A stretch of 64,000 nt of DNA from Clostridiales bacterium (GTDB lineage Bacteria; Bacillota; Clostridia; Lachnospirales; Lachnospiraceae). This document shows, piece after piece, positions 35,711 through 44,132 of this stretch. The notes below the pieces were generated by a model. The model ran no database searches and had not been told where the DNA came from. It worked only from the letters and a program-made list of their open reading frames with translations. The position numbers were made by a program, and so were the translations under genes. Location: the NCBI GenBank assembly GCA_018366495.1, contig JAGZHZ010000004.1:66104-130103 (forward strand), given 5' to 3'. Each line of letters starts with the position of its first letter. The stretch's first letter is position 1.

Positions 35711-36217
35711 ATGACAACAGAAGAAAAATATATGAAACAGGCAATCCATCAGGCAAAAAAAGCATACGCTCTCGATGAAGTTCCGATTGGATGTGTGATT
35801 GTATATGAGGGGAAGGTCATTGCCCGCGGATATAACAGAAGAAATACGGATAAAAATACATTGTCTCACGCAGAGATCATTGCAATCAGAAAAGCGAGCA
35901 AAAAACTGGGGGACTGGAGGCTGGAAGGCTGTACGATGTACATTACGCTGGAACCATGCCCGATGTGTGCCGGAGCGATTGTACAGGCCAGAGTCACAGA
36001 AGTTGTGGTGGGCAGCATGAATCCGAAGGCAGGATGCGCCGGATCTGTTTTAAATTTGCTGGAGATGGAAGGATTCAACCATCAGGTGAAAGTGACGAGA
36101 GGAGTATGTCAGGAAGAGTGTAGCCAAATGCTGACAAATTTCTTTAAGGAACTGAGAGAAAAAAAGAAAAAGCAGAAAAAAAATCTGGAAAAGACAGCAG
36201 AAAATGGCATGGAATAA
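35711..36217 (+). CDS. tadA: tRNA-specific adenosine deaminase
   Basis: A 168-residue zinc deaminase that converts A34 to inosine in tRNA-Arg(ACG), essential in most bacteria. Zinc and catalytic residues are in SHAEIIAI (His and the proton-shuttle Glu, about residues 52-57) and EPCPMCAGAI (two Cys, about 82-88). The C-terminus ends in a basic helix (KELREKKKKQKKN), typical of tRNA-contacting tails. The SRP RNA follows immediately, as in Bacillus. Ribosome site is weak (GGAATAGAAA). Confidence 0.95.
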   Translation: MTTEEKYMKQAIHQAKKAYALDEVPIGCVIVYEGKVIARGYNRRNTDKNTLSHAEIIAIRKASKKLGDWRLEGCTMYITLEPCPMCAGAIVQARVTEVVVGSMNPKAGCAGSVLNLLEMEGFNHQVKVTRGVCQEECSQMLTNFFKELREKKKKQKKNLEKTAENGME

Positions 36218-36240
36218 AGTCAAAAATGAAAAGAATGAAG

Positions 36241-36269
36241 TTGACAAAAATAAAAAAACAGGTTATAGT
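36241..36269 (+). promoter_or_regulatory. Promoter of the SRP RNA
   Basis: Consensus TTGACA (36241-36246), 17 bases, TATAGT (36264-36269), some 30 bases before the RNA. Confidence 0.85.
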
Positions 36270-36299
36270 TAATGTCGCATCAATTAAGATGTCATAACA

Positions 36300-36567
36300 T
36301 TTCCGTGCAGCTGGGGAGCTAGCGGTGCCCTGTACCTGCAATCCGCTCTAGCAGGAGTGATGCTAATCCGAGGGTCTTGCATTGTGAGGCTGCCCTTTAT
36401 AAGTGGCGTTGACGTCTGGGTCTTACGCAACAGGAATCTGTGAACCGTGTCAGGTCAGGAATGAAGCAGCACTAAGCAGAAGCTCTTGTGTGCCGTGAGG
36501 GTGCCTGGGCTGAGTTAACTGTAGAGGTAACGCTTGTGGTGGAGATTCAAAGTGCGGCGCACGGATT
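36300..36567 (+). ncRNA. ffs: Signal recognition particle RNA, large Bacillus type
   Basis: About 268 bases. Domain IV contains GTCAGGTCAGGAATGAAGCAGC (near 36450), matching the universal GGTCxGGAAxGAAGCAGC hairpin. The 5' CCGTGC (36303-36308) pairs with GCACGG (36559-36564), closing a long rod as in Gram-positive 6S-type SRP RNA that retains an Alu domain. It has its own promoter and terminator. One variation: the symmetric loop reads CAGGAATG where CCGGAAGG is more common. Confidence 0.92.
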
Positions 36568-36595
36568 AAATATAAAAATGTAGAAAAAGAGTGCG

Positions 36596-36637
36596 GCACT
36601 GATTTTCAAAAGGAATAGAAAATCAGTGCTTTTTTTG
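36596..36637 (+). terminator. Terminator of the SRP RNA
   Basis: GCACTGATTTTC (36596-36607) with GAAAATCAGTGC (36618-36629), then T7. Confidence 0.92.
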
Positions 36638-36668
36638 TATATAGCGTCGATTTTTGCAGGATAATAGC

Positions 36669-36698
36669 TTGCCTTTTTTTGAGTATGGATGGTATAAT
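36669..36698 (+). promoter_or_regulatory. Promoter of the pepF-opp operon
   Basis: TTGCCT (36669-36674), 18 bases, TATAAT (36693-36698), 51 bases before the pepF start. Confidence 0.65.
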
Positions 36699-36749
36699 AA
36701 TAAATTGTAATAAATATGACTATTCACAAAGTGACAGGAGGAAGGAAAT

Positions 36750-38429
36750 TTGAAATTTCAGGACATGCCGTATAAACGTGTCGATTTTGCGGAAATTCAG
36801 AACAGATTTCAGGATCTGATGAAGGAATTTCAAAATGCGCAGAGCGGAGAAGAACAGTTTGAAATTCACAAAAAGTATTACAGCCTGACAGATGATGTGG
36901 AAACATTTTCTACTCTGGCAGAGATCCGCCATGACGGGGATACTGCGGATGCGTACTATAAAGAAGAGAATGATTACTATGATGCTTCCATGCCGGGATA
37001 TAAGGATATGGTGATCAAATATCAGAAGATGTTATTTGATTCCCCATACAGAGACTATCTGGAAGAGAAGATTGGCCATGTGGCGTTTAAGAGCATGGAG
37101 CTTGCGAACAAAGGATTTGATGAAAAGATTATCGGACTGATGCAGGAGGAAAATGCACTGACGACAAAATATTCCAACCTGCTTGCTTCAGCGCAGATCG
37201 AGTGGGATGGTGAGGTTTTAAACCTTTCTCTGATGACGCCATATCTGCAGAGCGAGAATCAGGAGATCCGAAACCGCGCATATCAAAAGTATATTGCATA
37301 CTTTGAGAGCATCGGAGAAGAACTGGATCAGATTTACGATCAGCTTGTCAAGAACAGAACTGCACAGGCAAGAGCGCTTGGGTATAAAAATTATGTGGAA
37401 TTGGGATATTATCGAATGAACCGCAACAGCTACGGTCAGGAAGAGATAGGGAAATTCCGCAGACAGGTCAAAGAAGATTTTGTACCGTTTGTAAAAAGAG
37501 TGCATGAGAGAAGAAAAAAACGTCTTGGTCTGGAAAAACTGACACATAAAGAAGAAGGCGTGTACTTCCCGCAGGGAAATCCAAAACCGGTCGGAACACC
37601 GGAGGAGATCTTAAAATGTGGTCAGAGAATGTATGCAGAACTGTCAGAAGAGACGAAAGAATTTATGGATTTTATGATCGAAAATGAGCTGTTTGACGTT
37701 CTGGGAAGAAAGACAAAAAGAGGCGGCGGATATATGACATATCTCCCGAATTATCAGGCGCCGTTTGTATTTGCAAACTTTAATGGTACAAGCGGGGATG
37801 TGGACGTGATCACTCATGAATGCGGTCACGCATTTCAGGGGTATCTTGCCGGTATGGACCCGATAAAAGAGCACAGAGATATCACAATGGAGACAGCAGA
37901 GATTCATTCGATGTCCATGGAATTTTTCACAGATCCCTGGATGGAAAACTTTTTTGGCGAACGGTATCAGGATTTCTTAAAAATGCAGCTGGAAGATGCT
38001 ATTATCTTTATTCCATACGGTACAATGGTGGATGAATTCCAGCATATTGTGTATGAAAATCCGGATATGACGCCGAAGGAGCGCCATGCGGTATGGAGAA
38101 AACTGGAAGATGAGTATCGCCCGTATCTGTCATATGAAGACTCTTTTTTTGACGAGGGGCGGATCTGGCAGAAACAGCAGCATATCTACAGATCACCATT
38201 CTATTATATTGATTATGTGCTTGCCGAGACGTGTGCATTCCAGTACAAAATCTGGATGGACGAGGACTACAAAGAGGCATGGAACAGCTATCTGAAGCTG
38301 TGCAGACTTTCTGCGAGTGATTTTTATGGAAATATGCTCAGAGAAGTGGGACTGAAAGTACCATTTGAAGAAGGCAGCATGAAGATGATCGCAGAAAAAT
38401 TAGAAGAGAAATTGTCAAAAATCGTATGA
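36750..38429 (+). CDS. pepF: Oligoendopeptidase F-like M3 metallopeptidase
   Basis: A 559-residue cytosolic zinc peptidase that cuts oligopeptides of roughly 6-20 residues. Zinc motif HECGH (His356, Glu357, His360) with the downstream ETAEIHSMSMEFF helix that supplies the third ligand. The C-terminal signature YYIDYVLAETCAFQYKIW (in part) is typical of the family. The start is TTG 36750 with ribosome site CAGGAGGAAGGAA. It overlaps the next gene by four bases (ATGA), which in turn overlaps oppA, so the peptidase is translationally linked to a peptide importer: import and hydrolysis in one operon. Confidence 0.94.
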   Translation: MKFQDMPYKRVDFAEIQNRFQDLMKEFQNAQSGEEQFEIHKKYYSLTDDVETFSTLAEIRHDGDTADAYYKEENDYYDASMPGYKDMVIKYQKMLFDSPYRDYLEEKIGHVAFKSMELANKGFDEKIIGLMQEENALTTKYSNLLASAQIEWDGEVLNLSLMTPYLQSENQEIRNRAYQKYIAYFESIGEELDQIYDQLVKNRTAQARALGYKNYVELGYYRMNRNSYGQEEIGKFRRQVKEDFVPFVKRVHERRKKRLGLEKLTHKEEGVYFPQGNPKPVGTPEEILKCGQRMYAELSEETKEFMDFMIENELFDVLGRKTKRGGGYMTYLPNYQAPFVFANFNGTSGDVDVITHECGHAFQGYLAGMDPIKEHRDITMETAEIHSMSMEFFTDPWMENFFGERYQDFLKMQLEDAIIFIPYGTMVDEFQHIVYENPDMTPKERHAVWRKLEDEYRPYLSYEDSFFDEGRIWQKQQHIYRSPFYYIDYVLAETCAFQYKIWMDEDYKEAWNSYLKLCRLSASDFYGNMLREVGLKVPFEEGSMKMIAEKLEEKLSKIV

Positions 38430-38995
38430 AAAAATATATCAATCAGTACCGGACAGAGACGATACGCGGAGAAAATAACAAAAAAATCCGTAACGTCATT
38501 TATACGGGAGATTATTACAAGATAACAAAAGAAAAGACAGCCAGAAAGGTATTTTTTATCTCAGCCGTCTTTTTTATGGCGCTTCACTTTGCGGCAGGGC
38601 TTTTAAATACGCCCAGCAGCAGAGTATTCTATGTGGTACTTCCGTATGCCATTTTATTTTTCCCGGGAATCTATTTTGTGATGGGAGCCTTTACATTCAA
38701 CAGGGCGCCTGAAAAGATGGAATTTCCGACATATGAGAAGTCAATTGTCCGGATTAGAAGAAGTCTCAGAGGTATGATCTGGGGGTTAGGTTATTTGATG
38801 ATCGCAGAGACTATTTTCATGGTGATCAGAATGGCTCAGAGCGGCCTGAAAGGTCACGAATGGCTGCGGGAAGGTGGATTTTTAGTAATCTGTGCAGTAA
38901 ACTTTGCAATGATTATTAGAAATAAAAAAAATATAGATGGGGTGGAGTTTACGATTTTACCTTCATCTAAAATTAAAGGAGGATCAGAATTATGA
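38426..38995 (+). CDS. Integral membrane protein of unknown function in the pepF-opp operon
   Basis: A 189-residue protein with about four membrane segments (roughly 43-60, 68-88, 112-133, 147-163) and a basic N-terminus (about residues 1-40, KKYINQYRTETIRG). Overlaps with pepF (4 bases) and oppA (4 bases) place it firmly within the operon. No family recognised. It could assist the peptidase or importer, or be a passenger; the tight coupling favours a functional link (inference). Confidence 0.8.
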   Translation: MKKYINQYRTETIRGENNKKIRNVIYTGDYYKITKEKTARKVFFISAVFFMALHFAAGLLNTPSSRVFYVVLPYAILFFPGIYFVMGAFTFNRAPEKMEFPTYEKSIVRIRRSLRGMIWGLGYLMIAETIFMVIRMAQSGLKGHEWLREGGFLVICAVNFAMIIRNKKNIDGVEFTILPSSKIKGGSEL

Positions 38996-41229
38996 GAAGA
39001 ACCAAGAAATTGGTGTCCGCTTTACTGACTGGAACAATGGTAGCCGGTATGGTAGGAAGCATGGCGTATGCAGCAGAAGATACGCCGCTTGTTGTTGGAG
39101 TGACAAACTTCAACGAAAAATTTTCACCTCTGTTCGCAGAGCAGGTTTATGACAATGACGTTGCAGACATTATTACACCATGGCTTCTGACACTGGACAG
39201 AAGCGGTCTGCCTGTATGGAACGGAATCGAAGGAGAGACAAGAGAGTATAACGGAACAGATTATACTTACTATGGAATGGCAGATGTCACAATGACAAGA
39301 AATGAAGAGACAGATGAGACAGTCTACAATTTCAAACTGCGTGATGACATTTATTTTACAGATGGTGTGAACCTGACAGCAGATGATGTAATCTTTACTC
39401 TTTACGCATTCTGTGATCCAAGCTATGATGGAAACCAGACTTTATATGCTCAGAACATCAAGGGATTAAAGAACTACCGTGCAAACTCCACAGCAGCAGA
39501 TTCTGTTACAGAAGAAAAAGTTGCAGCAGCTCTGGAAGAAATGCCGGAAGGATTAAAGACAAATATTGTAGATCAGGTAATCACTCCACTGCTGACATCC
39601 GAGATGGCATGGTGTGAAGAAAACTACGAAGGATTCGAAATGGAATCTGCTATTGAGCTGTACGTTGCATCTTACGCTTTAGACGAAGCATATGATCCAG
39701 GCGACAAGACTCAGGAAGAAGTAATCGCAGACGTAATTGCAATGTACGATGGAGATTACGCAACTCTGGGTGCAAACTACGGAGATGAAGAGACAATCAC
39801 AGGGCAAGCAGCAAGCGTAGCTGAAACATACCTGATTGAAGAAATGAAAGCAAACGGTGAAGGAGAAGAAGTTCCAAACATCGAAGGAATCAAGAAATTA
39901 GGCGATTATGAAGTAGAAGTTACATTAGAAGGATATGATGCTACTACACCATACCGCTTCAATTTCGGTATCGTACCGCTTCATTACTATGGTGATGAAA
40001 GTATGTATGATTATGAAAACAATCAGTTTGGATTCACAAGAGGAGATATTTCTGCTATGAAAGAAAAATCTACAAAACCTCTTGGATATGGACCTTACAA
40101 ATTTGTAAAATATGAAAACAAGATTGTTTATCTGGAAGCAAACGAAGATTACTTCTTAGGCGCTCCAAAGACAAAATATATTCAGTTAAAAGAGACAGAT
40201 AACTCTGATAAAATCCCGGCAGTTCAGCAGGGTACAGCAGATATCTCTGATCCGGATGGAAACAAATCTGCATTTGAGCAGATCGCTGGCATCAATGGAA
40301 ATGGAGAATTAAATGGCGACGTACTGAACACAGTTACAACAGAGAACTTAGGATACGGATACATTGGAATTAATGCTTCTACTGTAAACGTAGGCGGAGA
40401 TGTAGGATCTGACGCTTCCAAGAACTTAAGAAAAGCACTTGCTACAGTAATCTCTGTATACCGTGATGTCAATATTGATTCTTACTATGGAGAAGCAGCA
40501 AGCGTTATTGATTACCCAATCTCTAATACTTCCTGGGCAGCTCCTAAGAAATCAGATGCTGATTACAGAACAGCTTACTCTGTAGATGTAGATGGAAATG
40601 ATATCTACACACCTGATATGTCAGCAGAACAGAAATATGAAGCAGCACAGCAGGCAGCTTTAGGATACTTAGAGGCAGCTGGATACACAATCGAAAACGG
40701 CAAAGCTGTTGCAGCTCCAGAAGGCGCTAAGATGAGCTATGAGATGATGATCGGTGCAGATGGAAAAGGAGATCACCCAAGCTTTGGTATCATCGCAGAT
40801 GCAAAGAAATCTCTGGGAGAAATCGGAATCGAATTAATCATCAATGACTTAAGTGATGCAGGACAGTTATATGAAAGCATGAGCGCTCATACAACAGAAC
40901 TGTGGGCAGCAGCATGGGCAGCAGATGCAGATCCTGATATGTATCAGGTTTACGCTAGCAACCAGCCAAGTAACCACTACTGTATCGCAGATCCAGAACT
41001 GGATGAGATCATCATGGAAGCAAGAACAAGTGATGACCAGGCTTACAGAAAACCTCTGTATAAACAGGCACTCGATATCGTAAACGATTGGGGTGTAGAA
41101 ATTCCAATTTACCAGAGACAGAACTGTGTTGTATACAGCCCAGAACGTGTCAATGCAGATTCCTTTACAAAAGATTCTACACCATTCTACAGATGGGTAA
41201 AAGATATTGCTCTGATTGAAATGAACTAA
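38992..41229 (+). CDS. oppA: Oligopeptide ABC transporter substrate-binding protein, enlarged and non-lipidated
   Basis: A 745-residue solute-binding protein of the SBP_bac_5 (OppA/DppA) family, usually about 520-600 residues. The signal peptide is MRRTKKLVSA..MAYAAED, cleaved near residue 28, with no lipobox Cys. Family strands: DDIYFTDGVNLTADDVIFTL (about 118-137), DPSYDGNQTLYAQNIKG (about 142-158), LGYGPYKFVKYE, GYGYIGINAS. Between about residues 165 and 295 lies an extra segment (helical, acidic, GLKTNIVDQVITPLLTSEM onward) before the expected GIKKLGDYEVEVTLEG. Codon usage is strongly biased (CCA, AAC, TAC), so expression is probably high. The two hairpins after the gene could keep its mRNA in excess of the permease genes. 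Confidence 0.92.
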   Translation: MRRTKKLVSALLTGTMVAGMVGSMAYAAEDTPLVVGVTNFNEKFSPLFAEQVYDNDVADIITPWLLTLDRSGLPVWNGIEGETREYNGTDYTYYGMADVTMTRNEETDETVYNFKLRDDIYFTDGVNLTADDVIFTLYAFCDPSYDGNQTLYAQNIKGLKNYRANSTAADSVTEEKVAAALEEMPEGLKTNIVDQVITPLLTSEMAWCEENYEGFEMESAIELYVASYALDEAYDPGDKTQEEVIADVIAMYDGDYATLGANYGDEETITGQAASVAETYLIEEMKANGEGEEVPNIEGIKKLGDYEVEVTLEGYDATTPYRFNFGIVPLHYYGDESMYDYENNQFGFTRGDISAMKEKSTKPLGYGPYKFVKYENKIVYLEANEDYFLGAPKTKYIQLKETDNSDKIPAVQQGTADISDPDGNKSAFEQIAGINGNGELNGDVLNTVTTENLGYGYIGINASTVNVGGDVGSDASKNLRKALATVISVYRDVNIDSYYGEAASVIDYPISNTSWAAPKKSDADYRTAYSVDVDGNDIYTPDMSAEQKYEAAQQAALGYLEAAGYTIENGKAVAAPEGAKMSYEMMIGADGKGDHPSFGIIADAKKSLGEIGIELIINDLSDAGQLYESMSAHTTELWAAAWAADADPDMYQVYASNQPSNHYCIADPELDEIIMEARTSDDQAYRKPLYKQALDIVNDWGVEIPIYQRQNCVVYSPERVNADSFTKDSTPFYRWVKDIALIEMN

Positions 41230-41284
41230 AATAATGCGGCAGTTCGGCATTAAAAATAACAGAAAAGACATAAGGAACTGATGG

Positions 41285-41358
41285 TTTGGGCCCGCCTGGA
41301 CGGGCCCAAATGTAGGTGAAACGGGAGGAGAGAAATCCTTTCCCCTCGCTTCACCTAC
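41285..41358 (+). other. Two consecutive intercistronic hairpins between oppA and oppB
   Basis: The first is TTTGGGCCCG (41285-41294) with CGGGCCCAAA (41301-41310), a perfect 10-bp GC-rich stem. The second is GTAGGTGAA (41312-41320) with TTCACCTAC (41350-41358), extended inwards by further pairs. Neither has a U tract, so they look like mRNA stabilisers or partial attenuators rather than strong terminators. Confidence 0.75.
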
Positions 41359-41379
41359 AGTAAACAGAAAGGATTGGAT

Positions 41380-42366
41380 ATGAAAAAATTTGTTATTCGA
41401 AGATTAGCGCTGTCTGTGGTAATCTTGTTCTTTGTTTCGTTCATTATCTATTCCATTGAACGCTGCCTGCCATCTTCTTTCGTAGAGACAAAAGCAAGGA
41501 CGATGTCAGAAAAACCAGGAGCGAAATCATATGATGAACTGGTAGAAGAACTCAATGCAGCATATGGACTGGACAAATCTATCGTACCGGGATATTTTCA
41601 CTGGGCAGGACAGGCGATCCGCGGTGAATTCGGTGATTCCTGGGAGTGGAATAAACCTGTTACAGAGAAATTCAAAGAAGTAATCTGGTATTCATTTGCC
41701 GTGGGATTGATTGCATTTATTCTGCAAATCGGAATCGCGGTGCCGCTTGGAATTCTGGCGGCGAGAAAGCAATACAGCAAGGTAGATTATGGAATAACCG
41801 TGTTTGCCTTGATCGGTATCTCATTGCCGTCATTCTTCTTTGCAACCCTGTTAAAATATATTTTCTCAATCAAGCTGGGATGGTTTGACTTGTACGGCGT
41901 CGTAGGACGTATGCACGAACAGTTAAGTCCGTTTGGAAAAGTCATGGATATTGCACAGCACTTGGTTCTTCCGATTACCACTCTTTTGATTGTTCAGATC
42001 GGTAGTTTGATGCGTTACACAAGAACAAATATGCTGGAGGTATTAAACGCAGACTATATTCGTACAGCGCGTGCAAAAGGATTGCCGGAAAGCCGTGTTA
42101 TTAATCATCACGCATTCCGAAATACTCTGATTCCAATCATCACAATTCTTGCAAACCAGCTGCCAGCTCTGTTTTCCGGAGCTCTGATCACAGAAACACT
42201 GTTCCAGATTCCAGGTATCGGCTACACTTCCTATCAGTGTCTGACAAAAGGAGATATTCCTTTTACAATGTTCTACATGACATTTATCGCATTCCTGACA
42301 TTAATGGGAACACTGCTTGCTGATATTCTATATGCAGTGGCTGATCCTCGTGTCAGAGTAAACTAA
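41380..42366 (+). CDS. oppB: Oligopeptide ABC transporter permease OppB
   Basis: A 328-residue permease. ATG 41380 is preferred over TTG 41374 (AAAGGA ends six bases upstream). Six membrane segments; N-terminal FVIRRLALSVVILFFVSFIIY is the family start (first 20 shown in part). The EAA coupling loop reads YIRTARAKGLPESRVINHHAFRN (in part, about 228-250), and the C-terminus LADILYAVADPRVRVN is canonical. Normal length, unlike OppC. Confidence 0.95.
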   Translation: MKKFVIRRLALSVVILFFVSFIIYSIERCLPSSFVETKARTMSEKPGAKSYDELVEELNAAYGLDKSIVPGYFHWAGQAIRGEFGDSWEWNKPVTEKFKEVIWYSFAVGLIAFILQIGIAVPLGILAARKQYSKVDYGITVFALIGISLPSFFFATLLKYIFSIKLGWFDLYGVVGRMHEQLSPFGKVMDIAQHLVLPITTLLIVQIGSLMRYTRTNMLEVLNADYIRTARAKGLPESRVINHHAFRNTLIPIITILANQLPALFSGALITETLFQIPGIGYTSYQCLTKGDIPFTMFYMTFIAFLTLMGTLLADILYAVADPRVRVN

Positions 42367-42381
42367 GAAGGGAGAAGGAGT

Positions 42382-44124
42382 ATGAAAAAAGAAGACACAA
42401 AAGCCGAAAATAAACACATAAGTACTTCAAAATCCCTGGATGATGAACAGAGAGTAAAAGTACTTTCACCGGGAGCAATGGTTGCGAAGCGATTCTTCCG
42501 AAACAGACTTGCCATGGTGGGGCTGGTGATTTTGATTTGTATGTTCCTGTTTGCATTTGTAGGGGGGGCATTGACTCCGTACAAAGAAGATCAGGTATTC
42601 CGTAAGACAGACACGATTTTAAAAGACTATGTCGGAGTGACGAAAAACAGTGCATATCGTCTGATTTCTGCGGAAGGAAAAAAACTTCCTTCCTCTATTG
42701 TTTCAGCACTGACAAAAGCAGCCGATAATGGAGAAGAATCATTTGAGGCAAATAATACAACGTATTATCTGACAAAAGAAGGAGAAGAATTTTATTCGAT
42801 TGCCGGTGGTTCACAGATTGCAACTGCACTGGCATTAAAAGGAAATTATCGATTCAACGAGAGCGGAAATGTTCCGCTGACTGATGAAGCGAAAGAGGCG
42901 ATTGCGGAAGCAATCGATAATGACAAGACCGTTGCTGAGGTCGGTGATACAGAATACCAGATTTCTAAAAAAGGAAAACAGTACATGATTTCCGTTGTAG
43001 AAAATCTGGGAATGGCAACAAAAAAGGTATTCTCAACTGCTTCCTCAGATACTGAAATGACATATGATTTTCAGTTTGCAGTAGAGAAAGCAATAGATGC
43101 CGGAGAGACATCTATAACAGTGGACGGAGAGACGTATGAGCTGGATGTGGATAAAGAAAACCATTCTGCAATGATCTCTAAAGGCGGAGAAGAGTACGCC
43201 TATGTTTCATACTATGTGATGAACATGATCCAGAAATCAGACTTCCTCAGCCTTGATTTGAGAAGAGAGATTGAAAGAGCGGTAAGCAGCGGAGAGACAG
43301 TCCTCACTTTTGCAAGTGCAGCAGGAGAAGAGGAAGAATACCGCATTCAGGTAAGAGATAATCAGTACACAGTTAAGAAAAATACAGAGACACATTTGAA
43401 TGATACGTTTGCATCCCCGTCAAAAGAACACTGGCTGGGAACAGACGGAAACGGTATGGATATGCTGACACGTCTGATGTACGGCGGAAGAATTTCCCTT
43501 CTGATCGGATTTGTCGTTATCCTGATTGAGATCGTTTTAGGTATGCTGGTCGGAGGAATTGCCGGATACTTTGGCGGATGGGTAGATACCATCCTGATGC
43601 GTGTCGTGGATATCGTAATCTGTATCCCATCCATGCCGCTGTACCTGATCTTAGGATCTGTCATGGACTATATGCAGGTAGACCCGAGAATCCGTATCTT
43701 TATGCTCTGTATTATCCTCGGACTGATTGGATGGACAACGATTGCGCGTATGACAAGAGGTCAGATCCTTTCTCTGAGAGAGCAGGAATTCATGGTTGCT
43801 ACAGAGGCAACAGGTATCCGCGTCAGCAGAAGAATTACAAAACATCTGATTCCAAATGTTATTCCTCAGATTATTGTAATTGCTACAATGGAATTAGGTT
43901 CTGTCATCCTGATGGAGGCAACCTTAAGCTTCCTTGGATTAGGTGTAAAATTCCCGTATGCTTCGTGGGGAAATATCGTAAATGCGGTAAATGACAGTTA
44001 TGTATTGACGAACTACTGGTTTGTATGGATTCCAGCCGGATGCCTGATTCTGCTGACTGTATTAGGATTCAACTTTGTAGGTGACGGTCTGCGTGATGCG
44101 TTTGACCCGAAGATGAAGAGGTAG
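42382..44124 (+). CDS. oppC: Oligopeptide ABC transporter permease OppC with a large repeat-containing extracytoplasmic insertion
   Basis: A 580-residue permease, about twice the usual ~300. Residues 1-63 are the normal start: cytoplasmic tail, RFFRNRLAMVGLVILI and TM1. The core resumes at about 350 (HWLGTDGNGMDMLTRLMYGGRISLL, in part), with the EAA loop EFMVATEATGIRVSRRITKH and the standard C-terminus (VGDGLRDAFDPK). Between them, about residues 75-345, lies an extra domain outside the membrane with four related units starting near 104, 168, 228 and 291. Each has an amphipathic helix (xAIxKAIDNGE), then a strand-turn-strand (TSITVDGETYEL-like). The insertion is in frame, has the same codon style and no stop, so it is a real part of the protein. 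It probably contacts the binding protein or peptidoglycan (inference). Ribosome site AAGGGAGAAGGAG. Confidence 0.93.
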   Translation: MKKEDTKAENKHISTSKSLDDEQRVKVLSPGAMVAKRFFRNRLAMVGLVILICMFLFAFVGGALTPYKEDQVFRKTDTILKDYVGVTKNSAYRLISAEGKKLPSSIVSALTKAADNGEESFEANNTTYYLTKEGEEFYSIAGGSQIATALALKGNYRFNESGNVPLTDEAKEAIAEAIDNDKTVAEVGDTEYQISKKGKQYMISVVENLGMATKKVFSTASSDTEMTYDFQFAVEKAIDAGETSITVDGETYELDVDKENHSAMISKGGEEYAYVSYYVMNMIQKSDFLSLDLRREIERAVSSGETVLTFASAAGEEEEYRIQVRDNQYTVKKNTETHLNDTFASPSKEHWLGTDGNGMDMLTRLMYGGRISLLIGFVVILIEIVLGMLVGGIAGYFGGWVDTILMRVVDIVICIPSMPLYLILGSVMDYMQVDPRIRIFMLCIILGLIGWTTIARMTRGQILSLREQEFMVATEATGIRVSRRITKHLIPNVIPQIIVIATMELGSVILMEATLSFLGLGVKFPYASWGNIVNAVNDSYVLTNYWFVWIPAGCLILLTVLGFNFVGDGLRDAFDPKMKR

Positions 44125-44132
44125 GTGAAACC

